DNA of 13,958 nucleotides from an uncultured Lachnospiraceae bacterium (GTDB lineage Bacteria > Bacillota > Clostridia > Lachnospirales > Lachnospiraceae): assembly GCA_902783765.1 (NCBI GenBank), contig CACZSB010000180.1:1-13958 (forward strand), written 5' to 3'. The stretch's first letter is position 1. Each line of letters begins with the position of its first letter. Both the position numbers and the translations under genes were made by a program. The notes under the pieces are model-generated. The model did no database searches and was not told where the DNA came from. It was given only the letters and a program-made list of their open reading frames with translations. Shown here piece by piece: positions 4,998 to 13,035 of this stretch.

Positions 4998-7814
4998 ATG
5001 AAGCATAATAAACTCATTCTCTGGCTGCTCCTGGGCCTGACGGTCCTGATTTTAGGGGCCTGCGGCTCTTCATCTCAAGGCGAGACGATTCAGGAGGGCC
5101 CCGATGATATTCCCATCCAGCTGGAACCGGCGGGCCAGGTCATCAGCCGCTACAGCCTGGATGAAAAGGACTACAGCGCCCTTCCTCTGGAGGATACGAA
5201 AATCCTGCGGCTCCATTACCGCAGAAATGACGACCATGCCAACGACCGGAGCAGTTACGAGCCCTGGAATGTCTGGGCCTGGGATATGGGGAACGGGGGA
5301 AACGGCGCCGCCTATCCCTTCACCGGCTATGATGATTACGGCGTTTATGCGGATCTGGATCTGGCTGTCATATCCGGTGGCAAGTCCCTAAGCCGTTTGG
5401 GCTTTATTGTCCGAACGGACAATTGGAGCAAAGATCCGGACGGAGACCGCTTTGTGGATATTCTGCCCCAGACCCCCGGGGGCCTTCAGGAGGTTTTTGT
5501 GCGAACCATGGAATCCACGGTTTTTGATACCCGGGACAATGCCTTAAAATCCATTGTCAGCTATGCCATGCTTCAAAGCACCCGGGCCATTGAAGTATAT
5601 TTCAAGCCCCTTTCCGGAGATTTCAGTGCCTATGCCCCCCGTTTTTCCCTGAGGATAAATGGTGAGGAATATAAGGATTTTACCATGGGAGAATATGATC
5701 CCTTCTTAAAGCGGGTGCCCCTGACCCTGAAGGAGTCTCTGGATGTCTGCGATCAGATCAGTGTGGGTTACCGCTTTGATAATGAATGGACCTGCCGGGT
5801 GGATGTGATGCTGACAAATTATTATGACACGGAAGAATTCAATGCCCTTTATGCCTATGAAGGCCGGGATCTGGGGGTAAGCTTCGATCAGGAGGCGTCC
5901 CCAACGGCCACCAGCTTTAAGGTCTGGGCCCCCACCAGCAGCGCCATGGTACTGAAACTGTATCAAAGCGGCGATCCGGATTCGGATCCTGATCCCCTGG
6001 AGACCCACGAAATGACAAAAGGGGAAAAGGGGGTCTTTGCCATCACCCTGCCCCGGGATCTGACGGGCTATTATTATACCTACACTGTGACCAATGCCAA
6101 AGGCACCCATGAGGTGGTGGATCCCTATGCCAGGGGCGCCGGCGTGAATGGCCGCCGGGGACTGGTGGTGAATTTCACCCGGCTGAATCAGAGCATTTCC
6201 GGCTGGGAGCAGGATAATAATCCCTTTACGGGCCGGAGTGTGGATGCGGTGATTTACGAGGCCCATGTCCGGGACATGACCATCAGCCCCAGCAGCGGGG
6301 TGCCGGAAGCCTACCGGGGCCGTTTCCTGGGCCTGGCCCAGGGAGGGACCTATTATGAGGAAACGATTGAAGATGAAGCCTCCGGCGAGACCCAAACCTG
6401 CCGGGTGAGCACGGGGCTGGATCATTTGGTGGAGCTGGGTATCACCCATGTGCAGCTTCAGCCGATTTTTGATTATGCCTCCGTGGATGAGGCCGCTTCC
6501 GGGACCCAGCCGAGCCGGGGAAATTACAACTGGGGCTATGATCCCTTAAATTACAATCTGCCTGAGGGCAGCTATGCCACGGACCCCTACGACGGCACCG
6601 TGCGGATCCGGGAATTAAAGGAAATGATCCTGGCCCTCCACCGGGCGGGGATCGGGGTGAATATGGATGTGGTCTATAATCATACCGCCGCCTCGGAGAA
6701 TTCCAATCTGAACCTGCTGGTGCCCTATTATTACTACCGCACCAAGGCCAACGGCAGCTTTTACAACGGTTCCGGCTGCGGCAATGAGATCGCCACGGAG
6801 CGGTATATGGTGAACAAATTCATCCGGGAATCCTGTCTCTTCTGGGCGGAGGAGTATCATATTTCCGGCTTCCGTTTCGATTTGATGGGGCTGATGGACA
6901 ATCAGATTATGGCGGATATTTACAAGGATCTGACGGCCCTGGATCCCCATTTTATGGTGTACGGGGAACCCTGGACCGGAGGCAGCTCCAAGCTGAAGGC
7001 GGGGATCAGCGATGCCAGGCTGAAGGAGCAGACCACGGTGCAGGAATCCCTGGCCCAGGACTATTTCGGAGGCAGCGGGATTTTAGTGGGGGCCTTTAAT
7101 GATGTGCTCCGCAATGCCGCCCGGGGGGACAACAACCCCGGAAAGGGCTATGTTCAGGGCAGCAGCGCCGATGCCTCCCAGCTGGCCCTTTGCCTGGAGG
7201 GACGCTTTTCCAAGGGCAGCATCAAGACCCAGAATATCGATCCCAATCAGGTGCTGAATTATGTTTCCTGCCACGATAATTACACCCTTTACGACCAGCT
7301 GATCCAGACCTTGAATGAGGAGCGGCTCCCCGCCGCCTACACCCAGGCCGAGGCCCTGGTTTTCCTTTCTCAGGGGATTCCCTTTATTCAGGAGGGAGAA
7401 GAATTTTTGCGCAGCAAATATAATGATGGCGCAGGCAAGACTCGCCCCTACGACGGCAACTCCTATCAATCCGGGGATCTCGTCAATCTTATGGATTATT
7501 CCCTGAAAATCAAAAACAGGGATATTTACGAAAAGATCCGGGAGCTGATTGCCCTTAGGCGGGCTACGGCTCTGCTGAGGCTGCTGGACCGGAGTGCCAT
7601 TGCGGAGCAGCTGAGGGATATCCGGGTGGAGCAGGGCACCATCAGTTTCCGTCTGGGGGATCTGTGGATCTTCCATACCATTAGCGGGGGGACCGTGACA
7701 TTGCCGGGGGATTATGAGATCCTGTACTCCTCCAGCTTAGAGCGGGATTATGGGCCGGTATCCGGGGAGATCCTGCTTTTGGGGAATGAATCCCTGGTTT
7801 TGAGGGAGAGATGA
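4998..7814 (+). CDS. pulA: Lipid-anchored type I pullulanase (CBM41-CBM48-GH13)
   Basis: This debranching enzyme of 938 residues hydrolyses alpha-1,6 links in pullulan and branched dextrins. ATG 4998 gives a classic lipoprotein signal (LGAC, Cys22). Residues about 68-175 form a CBM41 starch/pullulan-binding module (HYRRND, PWNVWAWDMG, FTGYDDYG). A less clear beta-rich segment follows, then CBM48 (about 290-400, SFKVWAPTS). The GH13 barrel (about 425-850) contains YEAHVRD, the pullulanase type I motif YNWGYDP (510-516), region I DVVYNHT (557-563), region II GFRFD with nucleophile Asp628, region III YGEPW with acid/base Glu657, and region IV SCHDN with Asp760. Length and domain order match type I pullulanases. 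It probably complements the neighbouring amylase on the same cell surface. The stop codon lies 4 bp before the next gene's ATG, so the two are in one transcript. The active site is complete. Confidence 0.95.
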   Translation: MKHNKLILWLLLGLTVLILGACGSSSQGETIQEGPDDIPIQLEPAGQVISRYSLDEKDYSALPLEDTKILRLHYRRNDDHANDRSSYEPWNVWAWDMGNGGNGAAYPFTGYDDYGVYADLDLAVISGGKSLSRLGFIVRTDNWSKDPDGDRFVDILPQTPGGLQEVFVRTMESTVFDTRDNALKSIVSYAMLQSTRAIEVYFKPLSGDFSAYAPRFSLRINGEEYKDFTMGEYDPFLKRVPLTLKESLDVCDQISVGYRFDNEWTCRVDVMLTNYYDTEEFNALYAYEGRDLGVSFDQEASPTATSFKVWAPTSSAMVLKLYQSGDPDSDPDPLETHEMTKGEKGVFAITLPRDLTGYYYTYTVTNAKGTHEVVDPYARGAGVNGRRGLVVNFTRLNQSISGWEQDNNPFTGRSVDAVIYEAHVRDMTISPSSGVPEAYRGRFLGLAQGGTYYEETIEDEASGETQTCRVSTGLDHLVELGITHVQLQPIFDYASVDEAASGTQPSRGNYNWGYDPLNYNLPEGSYATDPYDGTVRIRELKEMILALHRAGIGVNMDVVYNHTAASENSNLNLLVPYYYYRTKANGSFYNGSGCGNEIATERYMVNKFIRESCLFWAEEYHISGFRFDLMGLMDNQIMADIYKDLTALDPHFMVYGEPWTGGSSKLKAGISDARLKEQTTVQESLAQDYFGGSGILVGAFNDVLRNAARGDNNPGKGYVQGSSADASQLALCLEGRFSKGSIKTQNIDPNQVLNYVSCHDNYTLYDQLIQTLNEERLPAAYTQAEALVFLSQGIPFIQEGEEFLRSKYNDGAGKTRPYDGNSYQSGDLVNLMDYSLKIKNRDIYEKIRELIALRRATALLRLLDRSAIAEQLRDIRVEQGTISFRLGDLWIFHTISGGTVTLPGDYEILYSSSLERDYGPVSGEILLLGNESLVLRER

Positions 7815-7818
7815 TGCC

Positions 7819-8229
7819 ATGCTGGGGCGGAGTGAGATCAGCACGGAAGTGGAAAAGGGGCCTTTTGTTTTTGTCCTGGGGGCTCTTTTGGGGAGCCTTA
7901 TCAGCGCCCTGCTATTATTTATGCTGGGGGGCAGCCCTCTAAGCATTTTTGCGGGTATTTTGATGAGTCTGGTGGCTCTGGCCGCCGGTGCTGTGCTTTT
8001 TGCCATGCTGACGGATGCCGCCTGGATTCGGGAAGATAAGCTTTATATGAGCTATCTGTTTCGCCGGAGGGTCATTCCCCTGGGTGAGATCGGCCGCATC
8101 AGCCTGAAGGAGGAACTGTACCAGGTTTTCGACCGGCAGGACCGGCCCTTAGGCAGCATCAATAGCCGCCTAAAAGGGATTGGGACCCTGATAGGGGAAT
8201 TGGATAAAAAAGGCGTACCGTTTGTGTGA
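7819..8229 (+). CDS. Small two-helix membrane protein, PH-like tail, function unknown
   Basis: A 136-residue protein that I cannot name. After a short charged N terminus come two adjacent transmembrane helices (about 16-40 and 42-64). The remaining 70 residues are soluble, beginning TDAAWIREDKLYMSY and continuing with 'IPLGEIGRISLKEELYQVFD'. This layout resembles bacterial PH-domain membrane proteins (YdbT/DUF304-like), where strands follow a helix pair, but that relation is inferred from pattern only. It starts 4 bp after the pullulanase stop; a GAGGGAGAG stretch inside the pullulanase 3' end serves as ribosome site, with about 8-10 nt spacing. ATGs at 7811 and 7814 are in another frame. The position suggests co-expression with the starch enzymes. 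No catalytic motif is visible. Confidence 0.72.
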   Translation: MLGRSEISTEVEKGPFVFVLGALLGSLISALLLFMLGGSPLSIFAGILMSLVALAAGAVLFAMLTDAAWIREDKLYMSYLFRRRVIPLGEIGRISLKEELYQVFDRQDRPLGSINSRLKGIGTLIGELDKKGVPFV

Positions 8230-8238
8230 TATTTCGAT

Positions 8239-8244
8239 TATAAT
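8239..8244 (+). promoter_or_regulatory. Possible -10 box of an internal promoter before the ABC ATPase gene
   Basis: A perfect TATAAT sits in a small AT-rich island just after the preceding stop codon. No good -35 box lies 16-18 bp upstream (the sequence there is near TACCGT) and no TGn extension is present. It may be a weak or activator-dependent promoter for the transporter genes, or chance. Confidence 0.35.
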
Positions 8245-8282
8245 ATAGGGAACAGGTCCGGTGCCGCACAGGAGAAGAAAAA

Positions 8283-9416
8283 ATGGCCAGCTTGAAATTA
8301 TCTCATATTTACAAGGTCTATGATAACGGTCACAAGGCCGTCAACGATTTTTCCATGGAAATCGCCGACCGGGAATTTATTGTTTTTGTGGGGCCCTCCG
8401 GCTGCGGAAAATCCACCACCCTGCGGATGATCGCCGGGCTGGAGAGTATCACCGCCGGAGAATTGTATATCGGGGACACCCTGGTAAACGATATGGAACC
8501 CAAGGACAGGGATATCGCCATGGTCTTCCAGAGCTACGCCCTGTACCCCCACATGACGGTTTACGAAAATATGGCCTTTGGCCTTCGGAATCGGCGCATG
8601 GCGGAGGGGGAGATCAAAGAACGGGTGATGAAGGCGGCCAAAATGCTGGATATCGAGGAATATCTGGACCGCAAGCCCAAGGAAATGAGCGGCGGACAGC
8701 GCCAGCGGGTGGCCCTGGGCCGGGCCCTGGTGCGGGACCCCAAGGTCTTTTTGCTGGACGAGCCCCTTTCCAATCTGGATGCTAAGCTTAGGGCCGCCAT
8801 GCGCACGGAGATCACCGCCCTCCATAAGAGCCTAAAGACCACCTTTATTTATGTGACCCACGACCAGGTGGAGGCCATGACCATGGGCACCCGCATCGTG
8901 GTAATGAAAAACGGTTTCGTGCAGCAGATCGACAGCCCCATGAATTTATATAATCATCCGAAAAACCGTTTTGTGGCGGGCTTTATCGGCACCCCGCAAA
9001 TGAATTTCTTCCCCGTTACCCTGGGGCGGGAGGGAGATAAACTTAAGGTGTCATTTGAACACGGGGAGAGCCTGGTCCTGTCCTGTGAGGCCCTGACTAG
9101 GATCCCCGAGGCCTATCTTAGGGGTGAAAAACCGGTGATCTTCGGCATCCGGCCGGAGCACCTTTCCCTGGGGACCGAAGGGGAAGGCCTGAAGATCCGG
9201 GTGACCACCGTGGAGTATCTGGGCAACGAAACCATCGTTTACGGAAAGCCGGGGGATGCACCGGAGGCCCTTACGGTGAAGGAGCAGACCGGAGATCTGG
9301 TGGTGAAGCTTATCGACCGGACAGATGTGTCCCCGGGGGATGTGCTCTATGCCCGGCCTAACCCTGAAAAGCTGCACTTCTTCGACGGGGAAACAGAGGA
9401 CTCTCTGCTGGCATGA
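8283..9416 (+). CDS. msmK: Sugar ABC transporter ATP-binding protein, MsmK/UgpC/MalK family
   Basis: This cytoplasmic ATPase powers carbohydrate importers of the MalK type. In 377 residues it shows Walker A GPSGCGKST (37-45), the Q-loop QSYALYPHMTVYENM (Gln83), the signature MSGGQRQR (135-142; Met replaces the usual Leu), Walker B with FLLDEP (Asp159, Glu160) and the H-loop His193 in VTHDQVEAMT. The C-terminal part (about 240-377) is the OB/TOBE regulatory domain, with the typical FGIRPEHLSL. AGGAG precedes ATG 8283 with 8 nt spacing. In many Bacillota a single MsmK gene elsewhere serves several importers. Here the ATPase lies two genes before the binding protein and permeases, so it is probably dedicated mainly to this maltodextrin system, although sharing cannot be excluded. 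The stop overlaps the next start (ATGA). Confidence 0.95.
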   Translation: MASLKLSHIYKVYDNGHKAVNDFSMEIADREFIVFVGPSGCGKSTTLRMIAGLESITAGELYIGDTLVNDMEPKDRDIAMVFQSYALYPHMTVYENMAFGLRNRRMAEGEIKERVMKAAKMLDIEEYLDRKPKEMSGGQRQRVALGRALVRDPKVFLLDEPLSNLDAKLRAAMRTEITALHKSLKTTFIYVTHDQVEAMTMGTRIVVMKNGFVQQIDSPMNLYNHPKNRFVAGFIGTPQMNFFPVTLGREGDKLKVSFEHGESLVLSCEALTRIPEAYLRGEKPVIFGIRPEHLSLGTEGEGLKIRVTTVEYLGNETIVYGKPGDAPEALTVKEQTGDLVVKLIDRTDVSPGDVLYARPNPEKLHFFDGETEDSLLA

Positions 9417-10063
9417 GCGGGGAAAGAGTAGGGGAAAGACCCCCGGGCCTTAGGGCCAATTCCAGACCGATTCTACCCAAGCGGCTGGTGGCGGACGGCT
9501 TTGATACAGGGCTGATTTTCCTGCTGTTTATGCTTTTTACCGCCCTGATCATGGAAACGCCCCTGGGGGCGGATTACCGGCGGCGCTATGAGGATTATCG
9601 GCAGATGGAGCAGGAGGCCCTGACCCATTTTGAGGGGGATCTGAGGGAGGCGGCAGCGGCCTTAAATCAAAACGAGGCCTATCAGACCAAGCGGCTGGAG
9701 GCCAATATCCGGGCCTATCTTTTGAAAGCCCTGGCCTGCTTTCTGGCCCAGCTGCCCCTGCTGCTTATTTTCCCCCTGCTGAACCGGGACCGGGCCACCC
9801 CGGGCAAGCGCCTCACAGGGCTCATGCTCTTTTCCGAAGCCAGGCAGAGCCGGGCCCGGGGGAGCGGGATCCTGGGCCGTTTTCTGTATGTATTTCTGCT
9901 GGACAGTCTGGCCCTGTATCTGCTGACAGGCATATTGACCTTCCTGCTGGTACCGGTGATCCGACTGACGGAAATGCTGCTGAATTCAAAGCACAAAACC
10001 CTCTGTGACGCCGTAACGGGGCTGATGGTGATAGAAAAGCTGTCTTATGAAGGAATTAATTAG
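9413..10063 (+). CDS. RDD-family membrane protein
   Basis: A 216-residue integral membrane protein. RDD hallmarks are PKRLVADGFD near the first helix (Arg24, Asp28, Asp31), TPGKRLTGL (129-137) after the second, and KTLCDAVTGLMVIE (195-208) at the end. Helices lie at about 31-48, 102-123 and 153-188. The loop between helices 1 and 2 (about 52-100) is long, charged and probably coiled-coil, rich in Glu, Arg and Gln. The start overlaps the stop of the ATPase gene (ATGA), so translation is likely coupled, and the MalE-like gene begins 27 bp later. The function of RDD proteins is mostly unknown; some have been reported to act in ion exchange. A role in transporter assembly or in membrane stress is possible, but I have no direct evidence for either. 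Confidence 0.85.
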   Translation: MSGERVGERPPGLRANSRPILPKRLVADGFDTGLIFLLFMLFTALIMETPLGADYRRRYEDYRQMEQEALTHFEGDLREAAAALNQNEAYQTKRLEANIRAYLLKALACFLAQLPLLLIFPLLNRDRATPGKRLTGLMLFSEARQSRARGSGILGRFLYVFLLDSLALYLLTGILTFLLVPVIRLTEMLLNSKHKTLCDAVTGLMVIEKLSYEGIN

Positions 10064-10075
10064 TTTTGATATATT

Positions 10076-10082
10076 AGGAGGT
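10076..10082 (+). promoter_or_regulatory. Strong ribosome binding site of the binding-protein gene
   Basis: AGGAGGT lies eight bases before ATG 10091, a near-ideal site that should raise binding-protein synthesis above that of neighbouring transporter genes. Confidence 0.75.
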
Positions 10083-10090
10083 ATGTAGAG

Positions 10091-11551
10091 ATGAAAAAAT
10101 GGATGAAGCTTTTGCTGGTTCTGGGAGCCGGAGCCCTGCTCCTTTCTGCCTGCAGCGGCAGCAGCGAGGGGGGTAGCGGCGGCAGCCAGGCCCAGGAAAA
10201 GGACGACGGTCTCATCAGAATCTGGGTGGGAGAGGAATCCGCCGAGTTTTATCAGAAAATATGCAATGAATATCTGACGGCCCACAGCGACTTCGGCTAT
10301 AAAATTGAGGTGAAGGGCATGGATACGGGCTCCGTGGCGGGCACCATCACCACAGACCCCACGGCGGCGGCGGATATTTATACGGTGGCCCACGATAATA
10401 TCGGGAAATTGGCCTCCACCCAATGCGCCAAGCCCATTACGGACCAGGGGCTCATCGACCAGATTCTGGCGGATAATCCCGCTTCCTTCCGGAATGTGAT
10501 CTACTCCACCTTGAATGACACCAGCTATCTGTACGGCGTGCCCTATATCTCCCAGGCCCTGTTTCTGTATTACAATAAGGCGCTGGTGACGGAGGAGCAG
10601 GCCAAGAGCTTTGAGGGGCTTCGGGAAGCGGCCAAGGCCGCCGGCACCAAGGCGATCACCGTGACCGGCGACGACGGCTACAATATGTCCTTTGCCCTGC
10701 TGGCCACCCGTTTGAACGATCATGGCACCAGCCTGAAGATTTACGAAGGGGCCGATTCCGTGGCCGGGGGCTCCAAGGGACAGAGTCATTGCCAGGGGGA
10801 TGACACCGTGGCCATTGTCCGCTGGCTCCAGGCCTATGCGGCGGATCCCAACGGCTTCAAATGGGCCTCTGCCGACGGATGGGACGCGGATCTGGATAAA
10901 AACAATCAGGGAGTTCTGGCTGTTATCGGCGGCGCCTGGCATTATAATACCGCCAAAGCCGCTTTGGGCGAATCCAATCTGGGCATTGCCATGATCCCCA
11001 CCTTTACCCTTACGGAGGAGTCCGTGGCGGGGCTTTCCGGCGTCAGTGCCGGAACCGTCTTTAGGGGAGGCACCTTTGCGGACTGCAAATGCTTTATGAT
11101 CAATGCCAATTCAGCCCCCAGCAAATATGCCAAGGAACAGGAACTGATCAAGTATCTTTCCGGCAAGGATATTCAGAACGCCTCCTACCTGGAGTGCCTG
11201 AATGTACCGGCCTATGCCGGGGCGGCGGAGTATATCAAAAGCTGCTATGACAACGGCAAGGTCACGGAAAGCCAGTACAATCTGGCGGCCATCCAGGTGA
11301 GCATGGCAGAGTGGGGCATTCCTCAACCCTTTATCACCGGCACCCTGAACACCTATTATTATTCCAAAAATGCACCGGCGGTCTTTCGGGCCATGATCGA
11401 TCAGACCCCTTACCCCACCACCGGAGATCAGCTCCTATCCGAAACCTCTTCTCTGGAGGGGGTTCGAAAGGGCCTGTATCTCATGGAATACCTGTGGATG
11501 CATGGGGTGGCCCCCAAAGAGTTCCCGGCGGTATTGCCCGAGGGAGCCTAA
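10091..11551 (+). CDS. malE: MalE-like maltodextrin-binding lipoprotein of an ABC importer
   Basis: The 486-residue family 1 extracellular solute-binding protein captures sugar outside and delivers it to the permease pair. The signal peptide ends in LLSAC (Cys21), followed by a Gly/Ser-rich spacer (22-35). The mature part begins LIRIWVGEES. The segment DIYTVAHDNIGKLA (95-108) matches the MalE motif 'DI..WAHD..G', and VPYISQALFLYYNK matches the MalE strand after it. The C-terminal lobe ends in a helical region. At 486 residues it is longer than Escherichia coli MalE (396), with extra loops in the central part (about 210-240, containing GGSKGQSHCQGDD). Maltose or maltodextrin as ligand is supported by similarity and by the amylase and pullulanase upstream; exact chain-length preference cannot be read. 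The malF gene follows after 38 bp. Confidence 0.9.
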   Translation: MKKWMKLLLVLGAGALLLSACSGSSEGGSGGSQAQEKDDGLIRIWVGEESAEFYQKICNEYLTAHSDFGYKIEVKGMDTGSVAGTITTDPTAAADIYTVAHDNIGKLASTQCAKPITDQGLIDQILADNPASFRNVIYSTLNDTSYLYGVPYISQALFLYYNKALVTEEQAKSFEGLREAAKAAGTKAITVTGDDGYNMSFALLATRLNDHGTSLKIYEGADSVAGGSKGQSHCQGDDTVAIVRWLQAYAADPNGFKWASADGWDADLDKNNQGVLAVIGGAWHYNTAKAALGESNLGIAMIPTFTLTEESVAGLSGVSAGTVFRGGTFADCKCFMINANSAPSKYAKEQELIKYLSGKDIQNASYLECLNVPAYAGAAEYIKSCYDNGKVTESQYNLAAIQVSMAEWGIPQPFITGTLNTYYYSKNAPAVFRAMIDQTPYPTTGDQLLSETSSLEGVRKGLYLMEYLWMHGVAPKEFPAVLPEGA

Positions 11552-11575
11552 GCCTGTTTTTGACCCTTGTTTTCC

Positions 11576-11580
11576 GGAGG
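11576..11580 (+). promoter_or_regulatory. Ribosome binding site deciding the malF start
   Basis: GGAGG nine bases before ATG 11590. The same frame is open back to an ATG at 11311 inside malE, but only this start avoids a 241-bp overlap and has a good ribosome site. Confidence 0.7.
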
Positions 11581-11589
11581 ATCTCTGCC

Positions 11590-13035
11590 ATGGAAGCAGA
11601 AAACAAGAAACAGATAAGGAACGAAGGATCCGGCATGCTGTCCCGGAGGTTTTCCGCCTTTTGGCGGCGCTTCCGGGAGGGTTCTCCGGGCACCAAACTG
11701 TCCCATTTCATTTTTGGGGCAGGGAATCTTTGTCATGGCCAAATCATAAAAGGCCTTCTGTTTTTGCTTTTCCAGCTGGCTGTTTTAGGGGTGATGATCT
11801 TTTGCCCCACCATCAATAAAACGCCCTACGGCTGGAAGGCCCTGCGGAATCTCAGCCTGAAGTATCTTTCCGAGGGGGGCGCTTTCGATCCTTTAACGGG
11901 GCAGTTTACCAGCGGCTCCGACTGTAAATTGATGGTGCTTTTCGGCTTTGTGACCATTGCCCTGGTGGTGATCTATTTCCTGGTATGGAATGCCAATATC
12001 CGCTCTTCCTTTAAAGCGGATCAGGACCGGCAGGCAGGGCGGCGGCCCACCAGTTTCAAGGAGGATCTAAAGGAACTGCTGGATGGGCGTTTCCATGTGA
12101 CCATGCTGACCCCCACCTGTATTGCCGCCACCGTTTTTACCATTCTGCCTACTATCTTCATGATCTCCCTGGCCTTTACCACTTACAATACCCAGGACAT
12201 GAATGATGCAGGCACCAATTTGTTCCACTGGAACGGGCTGGCTAATTTCGCAGCGGTTTTCACCGGGGAGGGTTCCCTGGGGGTGGAGATCAAAAACCGC
12301 TTTCTGCCTGTACTGGGCTGGACCTTCATTTGGGCCATTTTTGCCACCCTAAGCTGCTATTTCGGCGGCATCCTCCTGGCTCTTTTGATCAACAAGAAGG
12401 GGCTGAAGGGGAAAAAGCTCTTCCGCACCATCTTTATTTTGACCATAGCCGTACCCCAGTTCATTTCTCTTTTGGCGGTGCGGAATCTTTTGGGAGAGTA
12501 CGGGCCCGTCAATTCCCTCTTAATGAATCTGGGCCTGATCCAGGAGCCCGTGGGCTTTCTGGGTCTTCATGCCAGCGACAGCGAGAATCTGGCCCGCCTG
12601 ATGGTCATCCTGGTCAATATGTGGGTGGGAATTCCTTATACCATGCTTATGACCAGCGGGATTTTGATGAATATACCTTCGGATTTGTATGAGGCGGCCC
12701 GGGTGGACGGGGCCTCCCCTGCGAAAATGTTTTTCAAGATCACCCTGCCCTATGTGATATTCATCACCACCCCGTACCTGATTTCCAGCTTCGTGGGGAA
12801 TATCAATTCCTTTAATTCCATTTTCCTGCTGACAGGCGGGGGGCCCAGTTATACGGGCTACCAGGCCGGGGGCACGGATCTGCTGGTAACCTGGCTCTAT
12901 AAAGTGACCATCGATCAGGGCTCCTATAATACGGGGGCCGTGATTGGGATATTTACCTTCCTGATCACCGCCAGCATCACCCTGATCAGCTACCGCCGCA
13001 GCCGGGCCTATAACGAGGAGGAGACCTTCCAATGA
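11590..13035 (+). CDS. malF: MalF-like ABC transporter permease
   Basis: This is the first membrane subunit of the maltodextrin importer, 481 residues from ATG 11590. Eight membrane helices can be drawn, near 52-72, 114-133, 175-196, 240-267, 278-297, 335-360, 388-412 and 445-468. The first two and the charged loop between (about 76-112) form an N-terminal extension usual for MalF-type subunits. The EAA loop that contacts the ATPase is EAARVDGASPAKMF...ITLP (368-387), a good match to the consensus. After it, VGNINSFNSIFLLTGGGP is typical of sugar permeases. The stop overlaps the malG start in ATGA, so the two subunits should be made in equal amounts. No broken or missing motif was noted. Confidence 0.93.
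   Translation: MEAENKKQIRNEGSGMLSRRFSAFWRRFREGSPGTKLSHFIFGAGNLCHGQIIKGLLFLLFQLAVLGVMIFCPTINKTPYGWKALRNLSLKYLSEGGAFDPLTGQFTSGSDCKLMVLFGFVTIALVVIYFLVWNANIRSSFKADQDRQAGRRPTSFKEDLKELLDGRFHVTMLTPTCIAATVFTILPTIFMISLAFTTYNTQDMNDAGTNLFHWNGLANFAAVFTGEGSLGVEIKNRFLPVLGWTFIWAIFATLSCYFGGILLALLINKKGLKGKKLFRTIFILTIAVPQFISLLAVRNLLGEYGPVNSLLMNLGLIQEPVGFLGLHASDSENLARLMVILVNMWVGIPYTMLMTSGILMNIPSDLYEAARVDGASPAKMFFKITLPYVIFITTPYLISSFVGNINSFNSIFLLTGGGPSYTGYQAGGTDLLVTWLYKVTIDQGSYNTGAVIGIFTFLITASITLISYRRSRAYNEEETFQ

Noticed and set aside
5706..6449. A 247-codon open frame antisense to the pullulanase gene
   Set aside because: Shadow of the pullulanase CBM48 and barrel coding, with low-complexity antisense composition.
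10061..10075. TATATT-like box before malE as a promoter
   Set aside because: It abuts the ribosome binding site, so transcription would start within that site, and no -35 box fits.
9986..10942. A 318-codon open frame antisense to the malE gene
   Set aside because: No ribosome site or known domain was seen, and it lies opposite a clear binding-protein gene.
11311..11589. Upstream in-frame start for malF inside malE
   Set aside because: The added residues look like out-of-frame malE sequence, and ATG 11590 follows a GGAGG site just after the malE stop.
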